DNA from: Heterostelium album PN500
Lineage: Eukaryota; Evosea; Eumycetozoa; Acytosteliales; Acytosteliaceae
Assembly: GCF_000004825.1 (NCBI RefSeq)
Contig: NW_008805102.1
Coordinates: 62,001 to 126,000 of the forward strand
Length of the DNA stretch: 64,000 nt
Reading direction: 5' to 3'
Part shown: positions 25,581-36,916 of the stretch, one piece after another
How the letters are laid out: every line of letters starts with the position of its first letter
Position numbering within the stretch: the stretch's first letter is position 1
Made by a program: the position numbers and the translations under genes
Notes under the pieces: generated by a model
What the model was told of the DNA's origin: nothing
The model's database searches: none
The model's input: only the letters and a program-made list of their open reading frames with translations

Positions 25581-27801
25581 ATGAATATACTAAAAGATAC
25601 AACTATACAACATAGTCTAGATGTATTATATTCAACTTATCATTCGTTGTTCAATGATTTAGGTATCACTGCAACCGCTACCAACACAAATGTACCATAT
25701 ATACCATCTACACCATCATCGTCAGATTCACAACCATCATCAACAACAATAACATCGAATATAGATCAACAATTTAAACCGAATCTATGTAAGCATCTAT
25801 TATGTTAGTTAATATCATTAGAGTATACTCACAATCATCTAATTTGATATATATATTTAGTTCATCCATATTCACCAGGAAATATTGATGAAAGATGTAA
25901 TACACTTCAAAGATTATTGGAAACAATGAAATTGACATTTGCTCAATACCGACAGTGGGAAGGTGATAAAGATCTACAGAAATTACTTACCAATCAAAGA
26001 GTATGTATTTTAAAGACAAGTTATTGATTGATTCTTTTTTTTTATTTTTTTATTTTTTTGGGACAATGGTTATTTACTTACTGATTGTTTTCTTATTTCT
26101 TAGCAATATGTCAGTACGAATTTAAAGCTGAAACAAATGTTAAAGACCAATGCAGATTGTACATTGCTCGGTAAGATTCATTTGGAGTCGATCTCGAAGG
26201 ATAGCTATCGTCGTCTCGGTTTGTTGATATGTCGGTTGAGTGAAACGATGACCGATCTCGATAATCGCTACGGCAGTTACTCTGATCTCCATGAGTTGAC
26301 TGCACTTGCCAAGACCGATCCAGCGGAGATCTCACCGGATCAGGTCTACAGTTGCAATATCTCCTCTTCGACATTCCTGCTGGATATCTTTATCAATGGC
26401 GATGGCACCGTCAAAGAGGTGAAGCTGGTACACATCTCAATGGCAACCGGTGAGGATAAAGAAACCGATGAATCGATCAACAACGAGTTGACAACGGCAC
26501 TGCGCAACAACATCAAAGAGTTTGATGCGAAAATCCGAAGAATCTGTCAACAGGATCTACTCTTTAGAAAGTTCCAACACGTCAATCTACAACAAGCACT
26601 ACAGGTACTACAAGATGATTTCCTCAGCATCGGAAAGAAACATCAAGAACAACAACAACAACAAGCTATTGATATTGGCGATGAATTGGAGTTGTTCAAT
26701 AGTGGTTATGGAAAGATATCTTTGGATATTTGTGGTGTTAAATCGGTTTACTATACAACTTTACAACAACGTTTGTCACATGAAGGACAGTATTCACTGA
26801 CGCTTGATATCGAAGAGGGAAGTAGAACTTCAATGTATCAACTTACACTCACCAGTCAGTTGTCAGAGGATGGACTGTCGTTCATTCCACATCAACAACA
26901 ACAACAGCAAATACAAAACGAGCAACAAGATGTCAATAGCTTAATCAATTCCAATGTTAGATTGGTGGTAAAGTTGGATCCACCTATCAACATTACCATC
27001 GGTACAATGACAGAGTTGCTACAGTGTGTCGGTGTAAAGAGTAATCCAACTGCCTCCAGCTCAACCAATCCCAATGCAATGTTAGAGAATCAATTGGTTG
27101 TTTCAAATTGCAGCAATGGAAAGAACAGCAGCAGCAGCAGCAACACTCAAAATAACAATAACAACAACAATAGCAATACTTTAGAGCAAAACGATATAAC
27201 AGTACTGGGTGATAGACAACGTTATTTCTATACTGGTGGTGAATATCATCCTGGCATTGAAGTATCTAGAATACCGATTGAGCATTGCAGTCAACTACTA
27301 CCAGTACTTCAAATCCTAAGACAACAGATTGTCTTTAACCTTTTATTTAAGAGTTGTTTTACAGCTTGTCCTTTTACAAACAAACCAACATCAACAACTA
27401 ATAGTTCATCTGAAGTTGATTCAGATTCAATGAATATTGAACAACAACAAAAACAATCACCATCTTCATCACCATTACCATCATTAACAACAACAACAAC
27501 GACAACAACAATTTCATCAAATCAAGATATACCAGTATTCGAAGTAATGGTACAACCACCATTTTCAATTAGTATTACATTCCTTCAACCAAACAAAATA
27601 GATTTCAACTCTGTTGATATTCAGATTGGACCTGGAGGTTACATAACTGCAACCATCGATAACCCAACAGATGACCAGCCACTCTGTTCAAATGAATATC
27701 TAACACAACTATTGAATGCATCTAAATCCATTCCAATAACATTTTCATATCTATTTAAATCATCAACAACAACAACAAATGAAGAATCAATGTCAATATA
27801 A
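25581..27801 (+). CDS. med1: Mediator complex subunit 1 (MED1)
   Basis: Three exons (25581-25788, 25861-26000, 26104-27801) give 681 residues with matching phases. MED1 is part of the Mediator middle module, linking activators to RNA polymerase II in the nucleus. The Med1 fold is recognisable by FLLDIFINGDGTVKEVKLVH, followed by NELTTALRNNIKEFDAKI, a central LDPPINI segment, and RYFYTGGEYHPGIEVSRIPI leading to LLPVLQILRQQIVFNLLF, which parallels the animal LVSKITFQHPGRVPLIL..LIRHQVAYNTL block. The tail has ISITFLQPNKIDF and ends in SIPITFSYLF. Gln and Asn runs are inserted between conserved parts. The long disordered C-terminal activator-binding region of animal MED1 is absent. It converges with the ankyrin-SET gene, only 50 bp between stops. 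Confidence 0.88.
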
Positions 27802-27851
27802 TATAAAATAAAATAAAATTTAATATATAAATAATAATAAATTAGTATTTA

Positions 27852-29237
27852 TTATTTTAAATTTGTTATTATTGATGGATAATTATTAGTTCCACCCAAT
27901 TCTATCATATCAAGTTGTTCTTTTTCGTCATTGGCAGCCTCTGGTTTCCAGAAGGAATTTGAGTAGTTTATGAAAATTTGCTGACCTTTTGGTATGAATT
28001 TGGTTGCTGTGATGATAGCTTGTTCTGCACCGTACTCAAACATACAGATCGACTCTGCATTGGCGTGTTTCGATGAATGGTTGATCATACCACCCATCGA
28101 TCGATAGCGATAGGCATCCAAACCGAAATCCTCCATCGATGTCATCATGTTGTAACAAGCGGTGACCATCGATTCGTTGTTAGTGAGACGTCCACCGTAC
28201 CGCACAATGAATTGATCCTTATGAATATCTCTGGCTGCGTAGACACCCCAACCAACCTGCTCGCCAATCCATCCCAATATTACATTCTCCTCACCCCCGG
28301 TCTTATTTATCAAATCGAGATACTTTGATCGGAACGCCATGTCGGCGTTGATCTCCATCGAACTGAAACACATCTCCACCAGGTAGTTGGTGGTTGCCAA
28401 GATTCGAGGACAGTAGACAATCGAGAGTTCTCTCTCTAACCGATCGATTGTCCATTGCTGGAGTGCACTGTCGTTCTTGTAGTTGTAGATGGCTACGGAT
28501 GCGGGTGGCATCGGTTGCTTTGGCAATCCACGCAAGTACGCATAGTCAATGGGTCGCGCACGGAATGCATCGCTACAAATCGGGTCGGCACCGTTCTTCT
28601 CGAGTAGCTCTACCATCTCTGGTCGACCCGCCATCACAGCGATATGAAGTGGCGTCAACTTACTGATGGGGTCGGGAACATTTATCAAAACTCCGGCACC
28701 CTTCTCCAGCAGCGTCTTTAGAATCTCTACTTTACCGGTGGCAGTTGCAAACAGTAGCATCATACGATTCATAATTACAGCTGGATCTTCAACAATCGTT
28801 GTTTTACTCTCTGATTTATTCTTATTCTTTTTATTCTTTTTATTATTATTATTAGTTGTTGTTGTCTTTACTTTTGTTGTCTTTTCTTGTTTTGGTAAAA
28901 GGTTTGTAAAGAAATTCGGTCCGTTTCTCTTTAGATCAGCTGATATTTGATAGTTTACATTGGCAATGTCTCTCTCTAGTATAAATTCTGTGAGGGTTGT
29001 AAGTGATTCAGCAAATACTGCCTTTGCAACCTCACAATATGTATCACAGAAATAGATTGATTCTTTCTCATCAAAGATTGATTTGATAAGTGATGCTATT
29101 GATGTTGTTATTGTTTCATTATTTTTGTTATTATTGTTTTGTTCAACAGTAGCAGCAGCAGCAACAACATTATTTGTTACACTATTGTTATTATTATTAT
29201 TATTATTTTCATTTTTTAAGATATCTGTTGAAGACAT
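27852..29237 (-). CDS. Ankyrin-repeat SET-domain protein
   Basis: Single-exon gene of 461 residues. After an Asn- and Lys-rich N-terminus there are two clear ankyrin repeats near residues 165-245 (ATGKVEILKTLLEKGAG, then SKLTPLHIAVMAGRPEMVEL). A SET domain fills about residues 325-435: VGWGVYAARDIHKDQFIVRY, then GGMINHSSKHANAESICMFE, and GQQIFINYSNSFW. The NHSS stretch stands for the usual NHSC/NH motif and INYSNSFW for the DYG-Y motif. These contact S-adenosylmethionine and the target lysine, so a lysine methyltransferase role is likely, but the substrate (histone or other) cannot be read here. No post-SET cysteine cluster is seen. It runs divergently from the Cys-rich gene at 29503. Confidence 0.85.
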   Translation of the reverse strand: MSSTDILKNENNNNNNNNSVTNNVVAAAATVEQNNNNKNNETITTSIASLIKSIFDEKESIYFCDTYCEVAKAVFAESLTTLTEFILERDIANVNYQISADLKRNGPNFFTNLLPKQEKTTKVKTTTTNNNNKKNKKNKNKSESKTTIVEDPAVIMNRMMLLFATATGKVEILKTLLEKGAGVLINVPDPISKLTPLHIAVMAGRPEMVELLEKNGADPICSDAFRARPIDYAYLRGLPKQPMPPASVAIYNYKNDSALQQWTIDRLERELSIVYCPRILATTNYLVEMCFSSMEINADMAFRSKYLDLINKTGGEENVILGWIGEQVGWGVYAARDIHKDQFIVRYGGRLTNNESMVTACYNMMTSMEDFGLDAYRYRSMGGMINHSSKHANAESICMFEYGAEQAIITATKFIPKGQQIFINYSNSFWKPEAANDEKEQLDMIELGGTNNYPSIITNLK

Positions 29238-29502
29238 TCTTTCTTTTAAATATCTAATAATGACTTAAAAATACAAATCAATCTAAAAATGTTTTTTTTT
29301 TTTTTTCGTTCGTTTATTTCTTTAAATTTAAGGTTGTTTCACTTTTTTTTGTTTTGAAGTTTTTGATAGAAAAAGTGAAAATTAATATGTAAAAATTTTA
29401 AAATAAAATAAAAGTGAAAAAAGCCTCATTTTAATTTTATTTCATTTCAAACATAGATTTTAATTTATATATTCAATATAATTTATATTAAAGAAAAAAA
29501 AC

Positions 29503-30153
29503 ATGTACTTTGGAAATGGTTCAACACGTAACTATTTATATATGAAGCATTGTGCAATATGTGGAAAGAATGCAGTAAAAGAATATTTCTCACAGACCTC
29601 AAGTTATTATAGGAACAGAGCATCTGCTAATTATAATTTCTGTAGTAATGGATGTATGGAAGAATTTGATAATACGAGAAAATGCAGATACTGTAGTTAC
29701 TACGAAAAATTGGTACAGGTGCCTTGTGGATTCATGCTTTGCACCAACTCTGTCAGTGAACTCGGTTGTCTTCAGCGCTATTTCGGTGTAGAAGAGAAGC
29801 GAGTCGTTGAAAGGATACTTGAGAACCTCAAAGACAAACTAAAGAATAAGTTTAGCGATGAATCTATCGAGCTGTTCAATGCCAAAATCATAAAGAATAT
29901 GGATGACTATGTTGATACGCTTGCAGTCGGTGAGCCCGATGAATTTCTAAGGAAAACAAAAAAACAACTTAAAAAACTGTACAAACTAGAGGAAGAAGAA
30001 AACTATATATATTTAGATGAAGAGGAACAAGATGAGTTGACAAATGAAATTATCATTGAAATAACAACTTTTACCGAGCACCAATTTCGAGCAATACAGA
30101 AATTCAATCAAATTCTAAAGGAAAATAAAATAGAATATTCAACATTTAATTAG
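29503..30153 (+). CDS. Cys-rich putative zinc-binding protein, family unknown
   Basis: Single-exon gene of 216 residues. The N-terminal ~90 residues hold ordered cysteines: CAIC, then FCSNGC about 30 residues on, CRYC, and two later single Cys in VPCGFMLC. The first part resembles TRASH/MYM-like treble-clef zinc motifs (C-x2-C..C-x3-C) but I cannot assign a named family. The rest is Lys/Glu-rich and helical (VEERILENLKDKLK-type segments, then an acidic LDEEEQDEL). No signal peptide or membrane segment is seen. The 5' neighbour is the divergent ankyrin-SET gene. Its stop lies 48 bp from that of the convergent ankyrin gene. Confidence 0.7.
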   Translation: MYFGNGSTRNYLYMKHCAICGKNAVKEYFSQTSSYYRNRASANYNFCSNGCMEEFDNTRKCRYCSYYEKLVQVPCGFMLCTNSVSELGCLQRYFGVEEKRVVERILENLKDKLKNKFSDESIELFNAKIIKNMDDYVDTLAVGEPDEFLRKTKKQLKKLYKLEEEENYIYLDEEEQDELTNEIIIEITTFTEHQFRAIQKFNQILKENKIEYSTFN

Positions 30154-30201
30154 ATTTATTTAAATGTTTATGTTTGATTCGTTTGTTTCGTTTGATTATT
30201 A

Positions 30202-31924
30202 TTATTTGGTTGAAAGTGAAAGTGAATCGATATGTAATGTTAATACATCGATTGCTTCAATTGAATTCAATGTACTAACTGACTTTTGATGTTGCTGGAG
30301 TTGATCAATGCTGAGAGTAGTTGCATTTTGTAGTACCCATTCCAATGTATAGCAACTATTGTTTTTCAAAAGATATTTGATAAGGTCATCGATATTCATT
30401 GATTTCAAGTGAGTCTTACACTGCTCACTCTCTTTCTCTGCTAGGAAATCAACCAATTCATAGGCATTCGATTGGAGTGCTCTGCCGAATGACTGTAGAC
30501 TAAAAGTTCTGGCATCTTCGATACCTGTCAGGTTCTCGTGTAGCCATTTGACATTGCCAAGATGTAGAGAACCGACAGCAATATCGAATATTTGTTCGTT
30601 GAAACCATATAGATTGTCCGGTCCATTTCTACTGTAGAGATATTTCACCATTGGCAGAGATGTCGCTAGTGCCTCAATCAATGCGGATTCCGAGCATTGC
30701 AATCCAGTGGTTTCCTCCAACCATTGTAGCATCTCGACAAATCCAAGTTGTGCAACATGATCTAGCATCTCAACCGACGGGTTGAATTCCTCATTTTTAT
30801 TCTTGTGCAACCATTTCAACATGTTTAGATGATTGGCACTAATAGCATTATAAAATGCATTCTCCGTGCAACCTTCATTTCGATTTGCATGGAGCCACTT
30901 GACAATTTCCAAATGGTTTTGGCCAGCAGCGAGATCCATTGTATCTTCATTACATCCTTCAGTTCGATTTGCATGGAGCCACTTGACAGTTTCCAAGTGT
31001 CCCATTTCAGCGGCATTTGTCATAGCATCTTCAGTACATCCAATAGTTGTATTTTCATGTAGCCACTTAATAAGCTCGAGGTTTCCAAATGCCGATGCTT
31101 CATTCATAGCATTGACTGGACACACGCATTTTCTTTGATACAACATCTTGAAGATCTCAGTTCTATCTGGTGCTCTCGCTGCAATTCTAAGGTAATCTCG
31201 CGACTCCATATTCATAGGATAGTTCAACTCGTCCAAAAGAAACTCAATCACCTTTGGCTGATTGCCTTGAGTTGCACAAATGATCATATTGGTTCGCGCC
31301 AGGTCTTGCGAGCGGTTCTCTAACAGCCACTTTATGATATCGATACGTCCGAGGTGTGCGGCATCATTATAGACGTTGCCACCAAACATTTTGTTGTCAA
31401 TCTTATTCACTTCCTCACCGCAGCTATCGAGCTTTGCAGAAATGAATTTCAAGAGCTCGAAATTTCCGGAATACACCGAGAGTGACAACGCACGGTTCAA
31501 TTCCCACTGCGATTGATTATCTGGGAATCGTTGGAAGAGGTATTCCACCATGTCAAGTCGACCATACTGTGCTGCAAACACCAAAAACCGGTTGAGTACG
31601 CGATCGAATGGCGATTCATTCTCCAAGTGACGATCGATCTTGTAGAACTCCAAGAGATATTCAAGCATCTCTGTAGTGCCACGTGCAATAGCACATTCAA
31701 ACACACCCATTTTCTCTAGTCTTGCCTTCCTATTGCTTCTGTCATTTAAACATACTTTTAGTGAATCGAAATAGTTGTAATATGCAAGCAATTGCGGTCG
31801 TTTTGTGATCTCACTCCATTTCAATTGCACTTTACTGTGGACTTGAAATCACAGAAACTTCTTTAAATATTAAATTTTGAAGAAATAAATTATTGAATAC
31901 TTTTGAGAATAAAATATTATCCAT
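30202..31924 (-). CDS. Dictyostelid-type ankyrin repeat protein, with a frame break near the N-terminus
   Basis: The main frame (31830-30202) gives about 542 residues of degenerate ankyrin repeats. Repeating signatures are LEIVKWLHANRNEGCTENAF, LETVKWLHANRTEGCNED and LELIKWLHENTTIGCTEDAM. Such proteins form protein-binding solenoids; the partner is unknown. An upstream ATG at 31922-31924 opens MDNILFSKVFNNLFLQNLIF and KEVSVISS, which matches the N-termini of the ankyrin genes at 45917-46651 and 51424-53114. It clearly belongs to this gene but is out of frame with the main body. No believable intron fits between about 31835 and 31825. So this is either a one-base sequence error or a damaged gene; the body itself is intact. 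Confidence 0.8.
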
Positions 31925-32480
31925 TTTTATTTATCTCTATCGTATAATCTATATCTGTTTTGTTCCAGAGAGTCAAATGAAAATGTTTATTTATTATTGT
32001 TGTAAAAAAATATTGTGAAAAAATCAGATTCGGATTGTTTTAGTTTTTCCAGTTAACCAGAAAAAAAAAAAGATATTTAAAAATTTATCCAGATATATAG
32101 ATATTTATATTTTTTTATTTTGATTTATACAGATATTTAAAATATTTTATAATATTTAAAATATCTTTATAAAATATTTTGAAAATCTTTATTTCAAAGC
32201 TTTGTGAATGATATTCAAACTTTAATTTCATTAAATTTCTTATTCATTTCAATCCATAAATTTATAATTAACTATTTATTATATATTTGTAATCTCAATT
32301 TATTAGTAAACAATAATTTAAATACAAATTATTAAATATTGGTTTTGTTATTTACAATAGCGCATGGATTGCGCCAAAAATACTTTTTTTTTTTATTAGA
32401 AAAAAAAAATTATGTTTTATTATTATTGGTTTGATCACTATCTTTTGTGATGTGTTGTATAATATTATTATTATTATAGT
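31925..32480. other. AT-rich spacer between divergent flanks
   Basis: About 550 bases of A/T-rich sequence with no gene recognised. It holds the promoter side of the ankyrin gene and the 3' side of the GH25 gene. Confidence 0.5.
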
Positions 32481-34250
32481 TTAGTTATTTCCGGAAATCG
32501 ATGAATGTGGTTGTGCAGATGAACCTGATCCTGATGAGGACATGATGGTAGCTGGTGCGTGTGGTTGTGCGCTCGATACACTGGTGGTATGTGAAGAGGT
32601 TGGTCTGTGTGGCATGTTATAACGACCGGAGACCGATGAATGTGGTTGTGCACTCGATGATGACGATGATGATGACGAGGTGATAGTTGCTGGTGCGTGT
32701 GGTTGTGCGCTTGATACACTGGTTGTGTGTGTAACAGTTGGTCTGTGAGGCATAGCCGAGGAGGCACCTGAACCTGAACCCGAAGCCGATCCAGATCCAG
32801 ATCCTGGACCTGAGGAACCGGATGATCCTGGACCTGAAGAGGCGTGGCTATTGTCTGAACCGGATCCCGATCCTGATCCTGGACCAGAGCTTGCGGCAGT
32901 ACCGAGCATAGTGTTGAACTTGACTTCTCCTGAACCAGCTGAACCACCTAACATTGTGTTAAATTGTGGTTCTTTTGGTTTGACTTCTCCTGAACCTGCT
33001 GAACCTCCAAGCATTGTGTTGAATTTTGGCTCATTTGGTTTGACTTCACCTGATCCGGCTGAACCTCCAAGCATTGTGTTAAATTTTGGCTCATTTGGTT
33101 TGACTTCTCCTGATCCGGCTGAACCACCCAACATTGTGTTGAATTGTGGCTCCTTTGGTTTGGCTTCACCTGATCCGGCTGAACCACCGAGCATGGTTTG
33201 GAATTCTGGCTCTCTGTGGGTGGTAGATCCTGAACCTGATCCACTTCCTGAACCAGATGCTGAACCGCTTGAAGCAGAGGTGGATGATCCTGAACCAGAT
33301 GAGGCTGACGATCCACTACCCGATCCAGAGGCAGAGGTAGTAGCTGATCCGGAACCAGATGATGCTGATGATGATCCACTTCCTGAGGAGGTGGTACCAG
33401 ATCCGGAACCTGATGATGCTGATGATGATCCAGAACCAGAGGTACTACCAGAACCTGAGCTGGTGGAACCCGATGAACTTGAACCGCTTGATGCTGATCC
33501 GTCAAAGTAATCGAGATCGACAGAGACACCACATTGGTTGGTGTTACCAACGTATTGCTTCATCTCTGGGTTGTTCCAACCACCGTATTGGTAGGATTTG
33601 GTATCGGTGAAGGCAGCTACACCATCGTAGTGAGCGTACCACTGTGGATAGGAAGAGAGTGATGTGAGTGAACCGACGGTTTCTGGCCATTCACCGAGCG
33701 ATGAGTAAACACCGACTCTGACACCCAAAGAAGCGGCGGTCTGGACAGCCTCGACAACGAAGGCAGCGTTGGCACTGGTGCTTCCCCAACAACCGTTACA
33801 TTGTTCAACATCGATCCAAAGAGTACCAAAATTGGTACCACTTTGTTTCAAATGACTAACAATCTCTTGGATGACATTGGACGATGGTGAATTACCGGAA
33901 CATTGATTACATAAAAATGCATACTAAAATTATTTATAACATGAAAAATAAAATAGAAAAAAAAAACAATTAGTTATTTATTTCTAAATCTATATCTAAA
34001 ACTACAAACTTACAAGATCAATAGTTTGGAAACCTGCACTTTGAGCAGCTTGGATGGCACCAACGACACCATTGTTCAAACCGTATCCACCTGCCCACAC
34101 TTGGATGATTACACGTTGATTCTTCTGAGCTAGACAAGACCATTGTGAACTTGTGATTCTGGTTGAAGTTGAAGATGAAACATCAATACCTAAATCTGCA
34201 TTTGCAATTGCCAAAACTGTCAAAAACAATAAACAAATAAATAATTTCAT
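32481..34250 (-). CDS. Secreted GH25-type lysozyme with repetitive Ser/Gly-rich tail
   Basis: Two exons (34250-34014, 33923-32481) encode 559 residues. A signal peptide (MKLFICLLFLTVLAIANA) leads to a GH25-like muramidase domain: LGIDVSS at the mature N-terminus, VIIQVWAGGYG, and TLWIDVEQCNGCWG, where the D-x-E pair fits the GH25 catalytic site. It ends with GVSVDLDYFDG. This resembles the Entamoeba-type lysozymes of amoebae, which cleave bacterial peptidoglycan in phagolysosomes. From residue about 225 the protein is Ser/Gly repeats, then about six copies of a ~20-residue unit containing FNTMLGGSAGSGE, then two copies of a unit with SVSSAQPHAPAT. The tail is likely heavily phosphoglycosylated or O-glycosylated (inference). 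The catalytic part is normal in length. Confidence 0.88.
32890..33215. repeat. Tandem ~60-bp coding repeat in the GH25 gene
   Basis: About six in-frame copies of a ~60-base unit encode PKEPQFNTMLGGSAGSGEV-like modules. Neighbouring copies differ mainly by N/K/Q/E changes, pointing to recent expansion. The last copy is shortened. Confidence 0.85.
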
Positions 34251-35408
34251 TTCTCTCTATATGTCTCTATCTATATGAATATTATATATCTTGATAGTAA
34301 AGTCGTAAAAAAAGAAAAATTAAGATTGATTTTTTTTTCTCAAGATCAATCCATCTTAAATAAGATGAAACGAACAAATCAAACCCCGGCTAAACAGTCC
34401 TGTTCAATGAAATTTAGTAAATTTTTTGTTTGATTGCGAAAATTCGAAAACTTGACACTCTGATTGTTACAAAAAGTAGTTACAAAAATCTGTATACCAT
34501 TCCCAAAACAAAAAATCTTGAAAATATCTTTTTTAGAATGCTAATTTTGATAAAAATTTTACAAACGTTCGCGATATTTCGATTAATGTAGAAATGGATT
34601 GATGGTTTTCAGAAATTTCTTTAGAGTTTTTTACAGATGAAAAGTTATTAGATTTTTTTTCATTTGCTATGACTTTCGGTTTTATAAGATGATTCAGTTT
34701 TTGATAAGATGATAAGATGGGTGAAAATTCAATTGAACAATTGAATGATTGATTAATTAATAAAAATAAAGTTATTAATAGATCTAGATTGATTTAACTG
34801 TCGCAGAAAAAAATGAAAGAAAACTTTTAAATTTAATCTTCAAAAAAGGAAATTTGAAGATCTTTTTTTTTCTTAAATAAAAAGACAATACTTATATTTT
34901 GTGATTATTGATGAGGTTTATAAGTTTTGAAAAAAGAATTTAAACTATTTTGTTTTTTCATTTATTCACTTTGAAATTGTAAATTTATATAACTCTCTTG
35001 ATTATAATTCGGAGCTCTAACATTGAAAGACTTTAAATATTTTGATATCTTTGATTTTTTCAGAAAAATTCTGATTTCTAAGGAATCTTGTTTGGTTCGG
35101 GAATTAAATGCTAAAACAAATAAATAAATAATAAATTCTTGGAATTAAAAAAACAAAAAAATAAAAAAAATAAAAATTTGAGAAAAAGCAGATTATTTCT
35201 TGCTTATGCTCGCAAAAAATAATGTGTTGGCAATGATATTACAAAAATCTAAAAAAATGTAAACTTAAAACCAATCTTTATAAATATATCTTTTTTGAAT
35301 CAATTTGTAATATATTAATTAAATTATTCTACTTTATTAAATTATTATTATTTGATATATATATTTCATTTTTCTACTTTTTTTTCAAAACAACACAACA
35401 ACAACAAA
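34251..35408. other. Long AT-rich intergenic region
   Basis: About 1.15 kb between divergent genes, the GH25 lysozyme and the Hcp1-like gene. No credible coding frame or RNA gene is seen. It probably holds both promoters. Confidence 0.5.
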
Positions 35409-36595
35409 ATGACAAAAGGAATCTACTTGCACCTCCCAATCGATATTGACACTTCGAAAAGCTATGAAATACCAACTATTGAGAATCAAAAGGATGTATT
35501 GATTGAGGCTATTCTCAGTGCTCCACAAGAGCCAGAGGAAGCAGCCAACCAACAACCACAACAGAGCAATGTTAACTCATTTTCCTTTGGTAACTTTGCT
35601 AATAACAATAATAGAAAAGCAACTCAAGAAATGAAAGCAGAGGAAAAAGTAAGTTGGTTATTACTATTTCAAATTGAAATCATTTCAATATTAATCATTA
35701 TCATCATTATTATTATTATTTTTAGATTATGAAAGCTCAACACTTCAATTGGATTGATATCATGTCTTTTTCACATAACGTTGCATCCGCAGCTGGATCG
35801 AAATCTTTAAGATCTAAAAGAATCAAAATGGTTAATGGCGATGAGGAAGCTCATGTTGGTGAGTTTACTTGCACCAAGTTTGTTTCTCATGCCACACCAT
35901 CGTTGAACTACTTGTGTTTGAGACGTGAGATCATTCCACATGCTATAATCCGTATCTTGGACAAGATCCAAAAGGATGAGGATGCCTTCAAGATCAACAT
36001 CATCGAATATGAGTTGCAATATGTGAGAGTCTCACACGTCTCGGTCAGTGGAGGAACCGGTGGTAAACCAGTGGAGACTCTCTCACTCTCGCCGCGCGTC
36101 ATCAAGACAAAGTACATCGACTTGAATTTCCACACCAGGGAATTCGACACCTATCAAGTCTACCATTGGGACACCATCACCAACACCGGTTCCAAGACGA
36201 TATTCTCGCAGGGCAGCGCAACCAAATCGCTCTTGGAGTACGCCAAGAAGCGTTTGATGATCGATCTCGACTCGCAGGATCCATCGATGATCGCTCTCAT
36301 CAAGGAACTCGGTCTGGTCACCGACTACGAGTTGCCCTCGGAAAAGCTAGAGTCACACACCATCAAGATTTCCGTCTCGAAAGAACCGATCACATTCAAG
36401 CGAATCACCGTGAAATCACTCACCATTAAATCAGTGATTGCCGCCATCGCAGAGAAACTCGCTATTCCCGCCCAATCAATCACCAACCTCTTCAGCATTG
36501 ACAACAACAACACCGAAATCGAAACAGACGAAGATCTCCAAGGAACAACATCAATTCTATTCAAACAAGCCGGTGGAAAGTTCTATGGTTATTAA
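35409..36595 (+). CDS. Hcp1-like (type VI secretion tube fold) domain protein with ubiquitin-like tail
   Basis: Two exons (35409-35648, 35726-36595) give 369 residues. After an 80-residue leader with a Gln/Asn-rich end, residues about 83-215 follow the Hcp1 pattern. These are HFNWIDIMSFSHNVAS (bacterial form: x-x-W-I-D-V-L-S-F-S), EFTCTKFVSHATPSLNYLCL (F-T-K-x-x-D-x-A-S-P-x-L), INIIEYELQYVRVSHVSVSG and VETLSLSPRVIKTKYI (T-E-x-x-S-L-x-x-x-x-I). In bacteria Hcp forms the hexameric T6SS tube. Here the host role is unknown. The last ~80 residues resemble a beta-grasp/ubiquitin-like fold (ITVKSLTIKSVIAAIAEKLA, then SITNLF), somewhat like the tail of Grainyhead/CP2 proteins. No signal peptide. It is spliced, so it is a true amoeba gene. 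The Hcp1 call is by motif memory, not a search. Confidence 0.75.
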
Positions 36596-36916
36596 ATCAA
36601 ATCATCAGTCATTAACCACTACTAAATTTAAAAGATCTATGACACCCCAAATCAATAAAGAAAATCGATCAGTTTTTTTTTGCAAAATCTTTTTCTAAAA
36701 ATTAAATTTTTTTTTTTTTTTGACAAAATCTTTATAAAATTGGTTTCAAAAAAAATAAATGACAAAACAATTATCTGTTTCCTTTTTTTAAAGAAGTGTG
36801 CTCCTTCTTTTTTATCCTGTTTTATCAATAATTAATTAATAATTAATAATAATTTTTTAATTTTAATTTTAATTTGTTTTACGTCATTATGACGATGTAA
36901 TGTATTGAAAATTATC
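36596..36916. other. AT-rich spacer
   Basis: About 320 bases with T runs. It holds the 3' end of the Hcp1-like gene and the upstream region of the bZIP gene. No gene seen. Confidence 0.45.

Noticed and set aside
32851-33510. 219-codon Pro/Glu-rich forward frame
   Set aside because: Antisense shadow of the Ser/Gly repeat region of the GH25 gene.
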